Below are positions 45,626-54,653 of a stretch of 64,000 bases of DNA, in pieces. Position 1 is the stretch's first letter. The number at the start of each line of letters is the position of its first letter. A model generated the notes under the pieces. That model saw only the letters and a list, made by a program, of their open reading frames with translations. It was not told the origin of the DNA and searched no databases. The position numbers were made by a program, and so were the translations under genes. The stretch is from Clostridium thermopalmarium DSM 5974 (lineage in GTDB: Bacteria; Bacillota; Clostridia; Clostridiales; Clostridiaceae), in NCBI RefSeq assembly GCF_002995795.1, contig NZ_PVXN01000005.1:124001-188000 (forward strand), given 5' to 3'.

Positions 45626-46756
45626 TCATGAATTATCACTCCCCGAATTTTTCTGCAGTAAATCTTGAATAAGAACTAAAGATAAAGTATCTTCTATAAG
45701 ATGGGAAATTTCCCTTGCATTTGTACATTGAGTACAAGCCGATATTAATCTCTCTTTAATGTTGGTTACTTCAATTACCTTTTTCTCTTCATCTGTGTAT
45801 TGGCTGACCTTTTCGTTATATTGTAATATCGCAATCTCCTCTTTTGCTTCTATGGTAAGATCACTAAACTTAATTACCGCATCAAATCGTGAAAATATGG
45901 CTTTCCCCAGGTGCTCTTTAATATCATCCACTGACTTATAATTGGATGTGCATATAATTATAGAACGCATCAATTCCAAAGAGTAATTCTGGTCTTCATA
46001 TATTCCTTCGTCAAATAACTGATAAAACGCACTATGGAAAGTATTGTTTGATTTATCGAATTCATCCAGAAGGATGATATTAGATTCTCTATCTAACAGT
46101 TCTTTAGCAAAGCTACGTTCATAATGTGCCCCACCAAATACATAGGTTGCAAACTGATTATTCTGAAACATAGAAAATTGCTTTCTAAACAATTTTTCAT
46201 TTACGACATCGCTGATTAACTGAGCTGTTTCTGTCTTTCCCAATCCTGTATCACCATAGAACAAGATAACAACTGGCTTAGTTCTTATGCGGGTCGTCAA
46301 CGGAAATAATGCCTTTAATAAGGCTAACTTAACAGCCTCTTGTCCTTTAATGCGATTTTGGTAAGTATTGTTAATCATTAAAATATCATCTCTACTAATA
46401 ACCTTATAAGTTTGCTTTTTAATTTCTATATGTGGGTAAAGCCTTTTTATCTGTAAACTGATAGACAAAGGTGGATTCTGCAGATATAGATTTTCAAAAT
46501 CTATCTTAGCAAGAAAATCGGCAAAGTTTAAAATAACATGTTCTCGGACTCCAGCATATTCATCCGAACCAGCAATAAAGTTTTTAACCTTTGGTTTTGA
46601 CTTCGATTTTATTTCATGTCCAGGAATCTCCACAGTAAAATTTCTGGTATCAGTATCAATTTCCATAACAAGATCTGTAAGTGTACGTTTATTATCTCTT
46701 GGTATAAACTTATCAAACTCAGTTCGCGAACCATAGAATATAAGAATCTTACTCAT
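45626..46756 (-). CDS. AAA+ ATPase (ClpX/ClpB-type) of island
   Basis: 376 residues from ATG 46756, which overlaps the end of the upstream gene by eight bases. An N-terminal domain of about 150 residues, not recognised, precedes one AAA+ module with Walker A GDTGLGKTE, Walker B ILLDEFDK and sensor ICTSN, closest to AAA_2 (Clp) ATPases. No zinc finger or protease partner gene is present. Tight coupling to the DUF6414-like gene suggests a two-protein machine, perhaps in anti-phage defence as judged from the Gabija pair next to it. Role is inferred only from context. Confidence 0.75.
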   Translation of the reverse strand: MSKILIFYGSRTEFDKFIPRDNKRTLTDLVMEIDTDTRNFTVEIPGHEIKSKSKPKVKNFIAGSDEYAGVREHVILNFADFLAKIDFENLYLQNPPLSISLQIKRLYPHIEIKKQTYKVISRDDILMINNTYQNRIKGQEAVKLALLKALFPLTTRIRTKPVVILFYGDTGLGKTETAQLISDVVNEKLFRKQFSMFQNNQFATYVFGGAHYERSFAKELLDRESNIILLDEFDKSNNTFHSAFYQLFDEGIYEDQNYSLELMRSIIICTSNYKSVDDIKEHLGKAIFSRFDAVIKFSDLTIEAKEEIAILQYNEKVSQYTDEEKKVIEVTNIKERLISACTQCTNAREISHLIEDTLSLVLIQDLLQKNSGSDNS

Positions 46757-47510
46757 TTTCAACTCCCGCAAATATGACATCATAGACGGTTAATAAAGTC
46801 TCTGATATAGAAGTTCCTTGCTGCAAAACAGACTCTGCAGTAGGTGTAGGTTTAGAGAAATCAAACTCTTTGGACATATCTAACTTTCCTACATCACAAG
46901 TTCCAACTTTAATGGCAAAGTATTTCAACTTCATTTTAGTTAAATCAGAAAGATTATAATTATTACGAAACGCTTTTATATTAAACCGCAGGATGCTGCT
47001 TTCTGGATCCTCATTAAATATCTTCATCTCATAATATCCACGAGCATTCTCTAACGCCTCATTCAGTTTTTCGAGATCAATCGGTATATCTTGCTTTGGA
47101 AATATAATAGTGTAAGGGCTATACATCTTATAGATAGAAATGGAATTTTCTGGGGCATATACGATACAGTCGTTAAATTTATAAACAGTGTCATCAGCAG
47201 AAGCTATTGAGATGTAATCAGTTAATAATGTACTTGTAAGTTTTGCCCCAATAATGCTTTTGGTTTCTCTGTTATACTCACTACCAACTTTACTATTCAA
47301 AGATGCCTTTAACCATGTAAGCAGTTTGAACCCCCCACCAATTTCCGCATCAATCTCAGCAACTATTTTTGCGAGTTTCTCTTTATCTTCTTCGGTGCTC
47401 CAATCAAGACGACCTCCATTTACAATGTCTATGTAATCTCGGGCAGCCTGCTCATCAAAATAAACCACCTTGATAATTTTTCTTTCCTTCTGTTTCTTTG
47501 CTTTCGCCAT
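46749..47510 (-). CDS. DUF6414-like protein coupled to AAA+ ATPase
   Basis: 253 residues. It begins with a very basic stretch (AKAKKQKERKIIK), then VVYFDEQAARDYIDIVNGG, a pattern I associate tentatively with DUF6414. A GGGF turn and a mixed alpha/beta remainder follow; no membrane segment or enzymatic motif is evident. It overlaps the AAA+ gene start, so the products are probably made in a fixed ratio and act together. Function unknown. Confidence 0.65.
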   Translation of the reverse strand: MAKAKKQKERKIIKVVYFDEQAARDYIDIVNGGRLDWSTEEDKEKLAKIVAEIDAEIGGGFKLLTWLKASLNSKVGSEYNRETKSIIGAKLTSTLLTDYISIASADDTVYKFNDCIVYAPENSISIYKMYSPYTIIFPKQDIPIDLEKLNEALENARGYYEMKIFNEDPESSILRFNIKAFRNNYNLSDLTKMKLKYFAIKVGTCDVGKLDMSKEFDFSKPTPTAESVLQQGTSISETLLTVYDVIFAGVENE

Positions 47511-47633
47511 ATTAATCCTTCTCTCTAAGTTAAAAATCTTTATGTTTCCATCATCACGACTATGCTTTTCATTGATAATCTAATTGATTTATGAATAATG
47601 AGCCTTTATAGAATAAGTCTTATGTATAAAATC

Positions 47634-48254
47634 TTAAAATGCATACCTAATAACCGCCTTGCCTAAATCATTTATCTTATAATCAGTCTCCGGATTATAA
47701 TCTACTTCATTGAAACTTCCACCATCAAAAGATGCTAATGAAGCTAACCCGCTATTTGCTAACCCTAAAGCCTCTAAACCTGTTATCATATTTTTATCTC
47801 TATTATTCTTCAAGAATTTTAAATCCTCAATAAAACATTTTTCAATTATAAGTGCTAATCTTTGAAATGTTATATAATCAATTTCATTATACATGTACTT
47901 TTTAAATAAATTGGCTATTAGTTTGGGCTTTTCTAAATCATCTAACCTATCTAAAATGAAAATTAGCTTTTCTCCAAGCTGTGATATATCTGAATGTTTT
48001 GATAAGAATTTTTTTCTTTCATCTAAAGAAGTATCTTCTAATGAACATAAAAACTTGAGAATTTTTCTAACAAAATATCTATCTCTTATACTTATACCAG
48101 CTTTATAAATCGAACTAAGCGCCCCAATAATTGGTATATTCTTTAAAATTCCATCTTCTAATAAACTATCTATTCCTACTTCCATAAGCTCTTTACTGAT
48201 ATCTGCAAAATCAGTTCCCAGCGTTGCTATCATTGAATTTTCAATTTGGCTCAT
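47634..48254 (-). CDS. Unknown island protein with hydrophobic helix
   Basis: 206 residues from ATG 48254, which has AAGGAG upstream; a longer frame has no site. A hydrophobic stretch LKNIPIIGALSSIYKAGISI near residue 36-55 could insert in or lie on a membrane, then come charged helices and a C-terminal NDLGKAVIRYAF. I do not recognise the family with confidence; proteins of similar outline occur beside defence genes. It is 124 bp upstream of the DUF6414-like gene on the same strand and may act as an effector, which is speculation. Confidence 0.6.
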   Translation of the reverse strand: MSQIENSMIATLGTDFADISKELMEVGIDSLLEDGILKNIPIIGALSSIYKAGISIRDRYFVRKILKFLCSLEDTSLDERKKFLSKHSDISQLGEKLIFILDRLDDLEKPKLIANLFKKYMYNEIDYITFQRLALIIEKCFIEDLKFLKNNRDKNMITGLEALGLANSGLASLASFDGGSFNEVDYNPETDYKINDLGKAVIRYAF

Positions 48255-48305
48255 AATTATGCACTCCTTATACCAAAACATACTTTGATTTCCCATTATG
48301 GTCAT

Positions 48306-49045
48306 TATATAGAGCTTATCCTATAATGTCATTATTCTACAAATAACAATTATTCCCTTCAAAATGTGTTTATTTTAAAAGATAAAATTGAACTTTAAAA
48401 AGGCTACAATCTTTTCAGATTAAAACTTTTCGACCAACTGGTTCGTAGCCAGTTTTTTCATTTAACCTTATTAAATCTCTCCTAACTTTACATGCGTATA
48501 TCTATGATTTTAAGCCGTTCTAGACTCCACCATTTAATATTTAATAATATATAAAAACTTAATTCTATATTTCTTATGTTTGCAAAATGTTAGCATTTTA
48601 AAGTATATATTATTTTTAAAAGTAATTTATTTTCATATAATTTAGATGATAAATAGTATAATATGCTAAATAGTAAATATGAGAGTCTATAATTTTCATC
48701 CCAATAATATTATGTACCCTCAAATTTATATACTGCTCTCCATAAAACTATTAGGATCTAATAGGATTTAAACCTGCGACCCCCGGATTCGTATAGGTTA
48801 ATTTCAAAACATTTTATACAAGCTCAAAGCCTTATTATATAGGCATTTCATTTTTTAGCTTGTCCTTAATTATGCCAACTCATTTTAAACTATAAGGGGC
48901 AAAAAAGGGGCAAATTTTTATTGCCTAATTATCTATTTTCAGTGCTTTTACTTTATTTGATAGATTATTCAATGTCGAAAATATATAAACTTTTAATAGA
49001 AGGCAATTTTACTTCTCCTAATACCCCTTGTTAGAAGATTGTTCA
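48306..49045. other. Island right junction, mostly non-coding
   Basis: No complete gene. It holds a tRNA-like fragment (48753-48795), a GGGGCAAA tandem with a small hairpin (48893-48925), and a short minus-strand frame ending LNNLSNKVKALKIDN at 48950-49000 that resembles the tail of a tyrosine integrase but has a stop just upstream. Confidence 0.45.
48753..48795 (-). tRNA. Degenerate 3' tRNA-Arg-like fragment (attachment-site remnant)
   Basis: On the minus strand TACGAATCCGGGGGTCGCAG continues into GTTTAAATCC, matching an anticodon loop with ACG (Arg), the variable loop and a T arm. The T stem is mispaired (GCAGG against CCTAT) and no 5' half or CCA end is present. It is not functional. Such 3' tRNA pieces mark the ends of integrated elements. 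Confidence 0.55.
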
Positions 49046-49369
49046 CTAACTAAAAAAGATATTAACCATTTCCAAATCACAACTTAACCTACAGCCTTCC
49101 ATAGTAACAGAAGACAGCACCTCTTCTTCTCCAAAATAAAGCCATCTATTTGATATTCTATTAAGGAAATCCTCCTTTATCTTACTATCAAGTGGTTTAT
49201 ATAATTCTAATTGAATTTCAGCCACTGTAGTATTGTGAAATTTCCAGTAAGGTTCTGTTTTAATATCCTTATATTTTATATTGTCTTCGTTTATATATGA
49301 CATCAGGCATTTAATGACCATTGCTACCTTATCATTATCTGTAGTTTTTATGAATAATTTAATAATCAT
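49046..49369 (-). CDS. Hypothetical small protein
   Basis: 107 residues starting MIIKLFIKTTDND, with mixed alpha/beta composition and alternating beta-like strands (AEIQLELYKPLD) suggesting a ferredoxin-like fold. The upstream AAAGGAG supports the start. No family recognised and no close neighbour on either side. Confidence 0.6.
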   Translation of the reverse strand: MIIKLFIKTTDNDKVAMVIKCLMSYINEDNIKYKDIKTEPYWKFHNTTVAEIQLELYKPLDSKIKEDFLNRISNRWLYFGEEEVLSSVTMEGCRLSCDLEMVNIFFS

Positions 49370-49651
49370 TTTTACTCCTTTTTATGTCATCATTGTTTAC
49401 TGCTACGCTTTATTAGAAGATTACAAACTAGCTTGTACTTCTAATATTTTCAGAATAAATCATTTCATTTGCAACTATATTTATCAAATCACCAAAGTTT
49501 AATTCAATAGTTACCTTAAAACAATCGCTATCCTTAAAAACAGAGTTAAAATGCTAACCCCCCACGCTTCTTTTATTGTTATTGTTAATATATTGCTATA
49601 GTAACGTAATCCTTTACTGTTTACAACTCGAATAACTATGTTACAAAGAAT

Positions 49652-49819
49652 TTAATCATTTATAAAAGAAAGGATTTCACGTATTAAAGTTACTGAATAA
49701 CTATCAGTTTCTTCCTCTAATACTTTATTTAAAATATCTATTATTTCAGATCTTGTATTTTTTATTATAAGCATACCAAAATTATATACTTCTGATTCAT
49801 TAATTCTTATATTTGACAT
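49652..49819 (-). CDS. Small hypothetical protein
   Basis: 55 residues, mostly helical (NTRSEIIDILNKVLEEETDS). A GGGGTGATG ribosome-binding site seven bases before the ATG makes it credible. No family recognised. Another purine-rich site (AAAGGAGGGG) about 55 bp upstream has no clear start codon. Confidence 0.6.
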   Translation of the reverse strand: MSNIRINESEVYNFGMLIIKNTRSEIIDILNKVLEEETDSYSVTLIREILSFIND

Positions 49820-50608
49820 GTTTCATCACCCCTTAGTTTAGATGCAAGACCATTGACTCTGGCGTTGAAACCCCTCCTTTAGCTTAAATTTGTAGGTGAT
49901 ATAATTATCTTAACAATATATTTTTTAAAAGTCTAATTTTACTCATGTATAATTTTATAACATCTTAACTTTTCCAATTTCAAATAAGAATTGTATATAA
50001 GCAAAACCATATCAGTTAAAAGATGTGTCCTAGGGTATTAATAATCATCTAAAACGTAATTATATATATAATCAGGTGTTTATTAACATTCATATTAGAC
50101 AAAAAATTAAGTAAGAAAACTGTTGTAGATTATCAAGTAAAATTTTTATTGTAAATCAACAACTGTAGGTAGATTTCAGTTTATCTTCTAAATTTAATGA
50201 AATTATTAGAACCATTAAGTATATTTTAGTTCCACATGAATCTGATTAAGAATTTAGTCAGTGAATTCTTAAATATGTTACTCTCCTCTTCCCTACCGAA
50301 TTTTTTATGTAGACGTCAAGAACTATTCAATTCTTCTGTATATTCTTTATCTTAAAATATACGGACAAATAAACTTTACTGTATTTCTTTATAGCTTCTT
50401 AAATTTTTGTTGACTTACACATTTACGGAAGATTTATATCTTTACCCATTATATCTTAAAATTTCTAACTTCTAAGATTCTAGGAAATCTTATCTTTATG
50501 TTCTCAAGATCTCAAATACAAAAAATTTTTACTAAATTTAAAAGAGAGCACTATTTATCAGTACTCTCTACATATAAACTTTAATATTTTTTCAATACCA
50601 ATGAAATG
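49820..50608. other. Gene-free AT-rich stretch
   Basis: Nearly 800 bp without any frame supported by a ribosome-binding site, and no clear RNA or repeat structure that I can see. Confidence 0.5.
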
Positions 50609-50917
50609 CTATTCTACTGGTTTAGTTAACTCAATTGATTCCTTATTACTAGAATCATTACCTTTATTATCACAGCAACTGCCTTTCTTACTTCCACCCA
50701 TCATCATTGGTATCATTCCAATCATCATTAATGGGCATATAAATGGTGCTATTTTGGCTAACACACCAGCAGCACTTGGGCTAATCTTAGATATAAATGG
50801 TAGAAGTCCTATAATAACTATTGGTAATCCACAACAAAGAATCATATGCAACATATGCTTTAATGGGCTGTGCTTGTGATCACCTGGATTTCCTTTGTTA
50901 TTTCCATGACATTTCAT
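50609..50917 (-). CDS. His/Met/Cys-rich small membrane protein (DUF2933-like)
   Basis: 102 residues. A His-rich N-terminus (MKCHGNNKGNPGDHKHSPLK) is followed by HMILCCGLPIVIIGLLPF, a second hydrophobic segment with PLMMIGMIPMMMGG, and GSCCDN. The CCGLP-type helix recalls DUF2933 proteins near copper-export genes. Metal handling at the membrane is inferred. Its promoter has the duplicated TCTTCATA site. Confidence 0.7.
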   Translation of the reverse strand: MKCHGNNKGNPGDHKHSPLKHMLHMILCCGLPIVIIGLLPFISKISPSAAGVLAKIAPFICPLMMIGMIPMMMGGSKKGSCCDNKGNDSSNKESIELTKPVE

Positions 50918-50969
50918 ACATATCCCTCCAATAAATCTTTCTTATTCTAAATTAATTTACTTTAAATAC

Positions 50970-51003
50970 ATTCTATCTAATTAATGTGAAGAAGATATGA
51001 AGA
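50970..51003 (-). promoter_or_regulatory. TCTTCATA direct-repeat promoter, DUF2933-like gene
   Basis: Minus strand: TCTTCATA (51003-50996), TCTTCACA (50992-50985), nine bases, TAGAAT (50975-50970). Confidence 0.78.
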
Positions 51004-51066
51004 AATCAAAGTATTATTTCTTTTTCTAAAGTGATTAAAAAAAGAATCAGACCTTAGTCTGACTCC

Positions 51067-52245
51067 TTATCTTATAACTCTTCTAGCCGTTATATAATCT
51101 TTTCTATCATAAGGTGATATCTTAATAACGTCTCCTGTTCTTGGAGCATGTATATACATGCCATCACCAATGTAAATTCCCATATGACTCGGTATACCAT
51201 TTTTCCCATAGAAAACCAAGTCCCCTGGCTGAAGCTGATCCCTTGAAACTGCATAACCATCATATATTTGATTTTTAGTTGTTCTACCTACATTAATACC
51301 AAAATGCTTGTACACATATTGAGTAAAACCTGAACAGTCAAATCCCTCTGGTGTTGTTCCACCCCACAAATAAGGTGTACCTAAAAACTTAGAAGCATAA
51401 GCCACTACATCACTACCAGAAACTGCTATTGATCCTCGTGATAGCCTTACCTTGCTTGTACTTTTCTTATTTGTGGTTTCCTTATTTATGTTTTCCTTAT
51501 TTATAGTTTCATTATTTATAGTTTCATCATTTATAGTTTTCTCATTTGCGATTTCCTTATTTGTAGTTTCCTTACTCTTAGTTTCTATCTTCTCTAGAGT
51601 TTTATTAACTTCACTCTGTGCTATTTCAATTGAAGCTGCATATAGCCTATCTTGTCTTTCTGCTTCTTCAATTAGCTTCTTCTGTACCTCTTTATCAGCC
51701 TTTAATTTATTTAATTTTTCATTATTTTCCTTATTTAATGCTACCAGTGTACCATTTTGCTTATTCAACTTATCTTTTTTATCTTTTAAACTTTCTTGTT
51801 TTTCTTTTAATTCTTTAACTATTTCTTTATCGAGTTCAGTTAATTTCTTAACTGCCTCAATCTTTGCATATAAATCACTTAAATCTTTAGCTCCAAGAAT
51901 TACATCTAAATATCCAAAAGAACCGTTCATATACATTACTCTCATTCTTTCATTATATAATTCTTGCTCATCTTCAATGTCCCCTTCTGCTTGTTTTAAA
52001 TCTTTCTCTGCAGACTTAATATCTTCCTGTATCTTTGCCCTTTGCTTCTTATTGTCTTCTATCTTGTCCATTACTTCTTCAATTTGCATATCTAGATTTT
52101 CTATCTTTTGCTCAATTTCAAATCTTTGATTTTGTCTTTGATTCGCTGTGGGCTCAGCGGATACTGGTTTATGTACAGAAACTACTGCTATAAACATTAA
52201 CATAAGATATGTTAGTGCCTTTTTCATAAGTGCTATCCTTTTCAT
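51067..52245 (-). CDS. NlpC/P60 peptidoglycan hydrolase with coiled coil
   Basis: 392 residues from the ATG at 52245, six bases after GGAGG. Signal peptide (about 1-30, cleaved near VSAEP), a long coiled coil (about 40-210) like CwlO/PcsB, a repeat-rich Asn/Thr/Lys/Glu linker (about 215-255) and a C-terminal NlpC/P60 domain with Cys in FDCSGFTQY, His in SHMGIYIG and a third polar residue in IHAPRTG. It would cut D-glutamyl-meso-DAP bonds. FtsEX-type control is possible for the coiled coil. Confidence 0.92.
   Translation of the reverse strand: MKRIALMKKALTYLMLMFIAVVSVHKPVSAEPTANQRQNQRFEIEQKIENLDMQIEEVMDKIEDNKKQRAKIQEDIKSAEKDLKQAEGDIEDEQELYNERMRVMYMNGSFGYLDVILGAKDLSDLYAKIEAVKKLTELDKEIVKELKEKQESLKDKKDKLNKQNGTLVALNKENNEKLNKLKADKEVQKKLIEEAERQDRLYAASIEIAQSEVNKTLEKIETKSKETTNKEIANEKTINDETINNETINKENINKETTNKKSTSKVRLSRGSIAVSGSDVVAYASKFLGTPYLWGGTTPEGFDCSGFTQYVYKHFGINVGRTTKNQIYDGYAVSRDQLQPGDLVFYGKNGIPSHMGIYIGDGMYIHAPRTGDVIKISPYDRKDYITARRVIR
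51463..51590 (-). repeat. Coding tandem repeat, about 18 bp
   Basis: Seven or so degenerate 18-bp units encode KETINK/NETINK/DETIN-type hexapeptides in the linker of the NlpC/P60 protein. Repeat number probably varies between strains. Confidence 0.75.
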
Positions 52246-52301
52246 CGCCATCCTCCTCTAAAAATATCAAGTTAACTGTAATTCTATAGGTTGCTTATTT
52301 C

Positions 52302-52445
52302 CTAAAATTTACTTTTAAATTTTCTTTTTCGCTCATTCCCATGACCACAGCCGCACCCACCTGTAGACTTCTTTCTAAACTTGGCAAATATAACAGAAGC
52401 AGCAAAAGCAACTATTCCTATAGTAATTAATACCTCAATTCCCAA
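52302..52445 (-). CDS. FeoB-associated-type Cys-rich small membrane protein
   Basis: 47 residues from TTG 52445, eight bases after GGAGG. One membrane helix (IEVLITIGIVAFAASVIF) then basic residues and GGCGCGHGN, the layout of FeoB-associated Cys-rich proteins. No feoAB genes are near, so a general metal-binding role is more likely here. The 5' side has the duplicated TCTTCATA promoter. Confidence 0.75.
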   Translation of the reverse strand: MGIEVLITIGIVAFAASVIFAKFRKKSTGGCGCGHGNERKRKFKSKF

Positions 52446-52488
52446 TCAACCCACCTCCTTTTATTTTTGTTGAAAAAAGTCTCTTCAT

Positions 52489-52522
52489 ATGATATCAATT
52501 TTTTATGAAGAACATATGAAGA
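52489..52522 (-). promoter_or_regulatory. TCTTCATA direct-repeat promoter, Cys-rich protein gene
   Basis: Minus strand: TCTTCATA (52522-52515), TCTTCATA (52511-52504), nine bases, TATCAT (52494-52489). A third, weaker copy (ACATA core, 52530-52526) continues the 11-bp phase. Confidence 0.78.
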
Positions 52523-52573
52523 TATTATGTAAATACTCATGCATGTCCTAAATAAACTTAAAAAGCATATAAA

Positions 52574-52607
52574 TCGTCATATCATCTTCATATTTAAATC
52601 TTATAAT
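52574..52607 (+). promoter_or_regulatory. TCTTCATA direct-repeat promoter, TIGR01906 gene
   Basis: Plus strand: TCGTCATA (52574-52581), TCTTCATA (52585-52592), nine bases, TATAAT (52602-52607). It lies back to back with the preceding site. Confidence 0.8.
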
Positions 52608-52648
52608 GCTTACTATACACGAAAAATTTTATAAGTGGGGGTTATAGG

Positions 52649-53332
52649 ATGTATTCACCAAGTTACGCATATCGAGTTAAAACAAAAAAACAAAGAAAAC
52701 CTAAATTACTTCAAATACTATTTTCTTTAACCTTTAGTTTATTTATTATTGCTTCTGCAGTAAAACTTACTTTAATGTTTAGACCTCTATACTATTTTGA
52801 TATTGAATATCTAGACATCGTGGAGCAATCAAACTTTAGTAGAAATGAAATAGTAGAAAACTATAACTATGTTATTGACTATCTAATGAGCCCAAAAGAG
52901 CTGAAATTCAAACTTCCTTCTATTCCATATTCAGAATATGGACAAATTCACTTTAAGGATGTAAAAAACATCTTTACTACAGTTGATATTTTATTAATTG
53001 TAACTGGACTTTTCAGCGCTGTAGGAATATATCTTAATCTAAGACATAAAAATTTAGATTTTCTGAAGCGGACTTCTACCATGTTAACAATACTTCCAAT
53101 AACACTCTTAATCGCTTTCATGATAAACTTTGATACTTTTTTTGTTATATTCCATAAGATATTTTTCAGAAATGATTATTGGATATTTGATCCTAATTTA
53201 GATCCTATTATCAATATACTACCTCAAGAATTTTTCTATCATGCAGCTTTGTTAATAGTAATTTTAATAATATCGAGCATTATAGTGTTAAAACTGCTTT
53301 ATAAAAAATTTAGTAAAATAAATCATTATTAA
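52649..53332 (+). CDS. TIGR01906 family integral membrane protein
   Basis: 227 residues with about four to five membrane helices and an extracellular segment containing MSPKELKF and HFKDVKN. This matches TIGR01906 (DUF1461) proteins of Gram-positive anaerobes and streptococci, whose function is unknown. It has a GTGGGGG site upstream and a strong terminator downstream. Confidence 0.85.
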   Translation: MYSPSYAYRVKTKKQRKPKLLQILFSLTFSLFIIASAVKLTLMFRPLYYFDIEYLDIVEQSNFSRNEIVENYNYVIDYLMSPKELKFKLPSIPYSEYGQIHFKDVKNIFTTVDILLIVTGLFSAVGIYLNLRHKNLDFLKRTSTMLTILPITLLIAFMINFDTFFVIFHKIFFRNDYWIFDPNLDPIINILPQEFFYHAALLIVILIISSIIVLKLLYKKFSKINHY

Positions 53333-53344
53333 ATAGTTAGTAAC

Positions 53345-53378
53345 AAAAATACTACCTCAGCTTGGAGGTAGTATTTTT
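53345..53378. terminator. Bidirectional terminator, TIGR01906 gene and cysK
   Basis: AAAAATACTACCTC and GAGGTAGTATTTTT form a 14-bp perfect stem with a 6-nt loop between convergent genes. Confidence 0.9.
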
Positions 53379-53404
53379 ATTGAACTTAAATTTTTACTTA
53401 TAAG

Positions 53405-54334
53405 CTATTCTTCAAATACAGTAGTTGATAGATATCTTAAACCTGTATCAGGCAATATAACTACTATATTCTTACCCTTATTTTCTTCTCTTTGTGCTAA
53501 TACCTTAGCTGCATGAACTGCTGCTCCTGAAGATATTCCTACAAATAATCCCTCTGTTTTTACTAGCTCTCTAGTAGCCGCAAAAGAATCTTCGTTGCTA
53601 ACTTCAATTATTTCATCTATCACATCTACATTTAAAACCTCTGGGATAAAACCTGCACCTATTCCTTGAATCTTGTGTGAACCTGGTTTTCCTCCAGATA
53701 AAACCGGTGAATCTACTGGCTCTACAGCAACAATCTTAATATTGGGATTTCTTTGTTTTAGAACTTCTCCTACTCCAGTTATTGTACCGCCTGTTCCAAC
53801 TCCAGCAACAAAAATGTCTACATTTCCATCAGTATCTCTCCAGATTTCTTCTGCTGTAGTTTTCCTATGGATTTCTGCATTTGCTGGATTATCAAACTGT
53901 TGAGGAATAAATGAATTTGGAGTATTCTTCGCTAATTCTTCCGCCTTTGCAATAGCTCCCTTCATTCCATCAGCTGCAGGGGTTAATACAAGTTCTGCTC
54001 CATAAGCTGCTATCACTTTTCTTCTTTCAATGCTCATTGATTCAGGCATTGTTATAACTAATTTATATCCCTTTGCTGCTGCTGTTAAAGCAAGGCCTAC
54101 TCCAGTGTTACCACTTGTTGGTTCAATTATTACTGTATCCTTATTTATTAATCCTTTTTCTTCAGCATCTACTATCATTGCATATCCAATTCTATCTTTA
54201 ACACTACCTGCTGGATTAAAATACTCTAATTTCGCTATTATGTTAGCATTTAAGCTATTTACCTTATCATAATTCTTAAGTTCCATTAATGGTGTGTTTC
54301 CTATCAATTCAGTTAAATTTTTTGATATTTTCAT
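53405..54334 (-). CDS. cysK: Cysteine synthase A
   Basis: 309 residues. PLP lysine in [11 protein letters not shown] (Lys46), substrate loop TSGNTG, phosphate loop GTGGTITG and C-terminal SGAAVHAA are canonical for O-acetylserine sulfhydrylase. It makes cysteine from O-acetylserine and sulfide. A copy of the TCTTCATA promoter (reading TCTCCACA/TCTTCACA) lies 123-156 bp upstream, linking cysteine supply to the local regulon. Confidence 0.95.
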   Translation of the reverse strand: MKISKNLTELIGNTPLMELKNYDKVNSLNANIIAKLEYFNPAGSVKDRIGYAMIVDAEEKGLINKDTVIIEPTSGNTGVGLALTAAAKGYKLVITMPESMSIERRKVIAAYGAELVLTPAADGMKGAIAKAEELAKNTPNSFIPQQFDNPANAEIHRKTTAEEIWRDTDGNVDIFVAGVGTGGTITGVGEVLKQRNPNIKIVAVEPVDSPVLSGGKPGSHKIQGIGAGFIPEVLNVDVIDEIIEVSNEDSFAATRELVKTEGLFVGISSGAAVHAAKVLAQREENKGKNIVVILPDTGLRYLSTTVFEE

Positions 54335-54456
54335 TATTTATCCTCCTTGTATATGTAAATATAATATTTTAGTTGTCTATTGAAATATGTTGTTCCTCTC
54401 TTTTTCATATTGCTTAATATCTAATAAGTCAATATTGACCTTGATATCTTATTATT

Positions 54457-54490
54457 ATTCTATATCCTAATTGTGAAGAAATTGTGGAGA
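54457..54490 (-). promoter_or_regulatory. TCTTCATA-like direct-repeat promoter, cysK
   Basis: Minus strand: TCTCCACA (54490-54483), TCTTCACA (54479-54472), nine bases, TAGAAT (54462-54457). Together with the oppositely oriented site at 54575 it forms a 20-bp inverted repeat. Confidence 0.72.
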
Positions 54491-54574
54491 ATTGCTTTAT
54501 TTTTATAATTTGTATGGATAACGTATGAAAAATCTTAGATATATTCTTAAATTCTTTTTCATTGGTATAATATT

Positions 54575-54608
54575 TCTCCATAATTTCTTCACACTTTATT
54601 TATATAAT
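54575..54608 (+). promoter_or_regulatory. TCTTCATA-like direct-repeat promoter, SHOCT-TCS operon
   Basis: Plus strand: TCTCCATA (54575-54582), TCTTCACA (54586-54593), nine bases, TATAAT (54603-54608). It would make the two-component genes autoregulated. An extended -10 (TGGTATAAT, 54563-54571) just upstream is a possible second promoter. Confidence 0.78.
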
Positions 54609-54653
54609 TAATCTCGTAAAGAATAAATTAATCACAAAAGGAGGAATTAAACT

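Noticed and set aside
48950-49015. Functional integrase gene
   Set aside because: Only about 20 codons look integrase-like and a stop lies directly upstream.
50601-50879. Plus-strand frame opposite the DUF2933-like gene
   Set aside because: It is antisense to a gene with His/Cys-rich sense coding, a ribosome-binding site and a regulated promoter.
51463-51590. CRISPR-like short tandem repeats
   Set aside because: The units are contiguous, lie inside the NlpC/P60 frame and have no unique spacers; no cas genes are present.
54335-54456. T-box or S-box riboswitch ahead of cysK
   Set aside because: No T-box AGGGTGGNACCGCG-like motif, S-box core or terminator was found in the 5' untranslated region.
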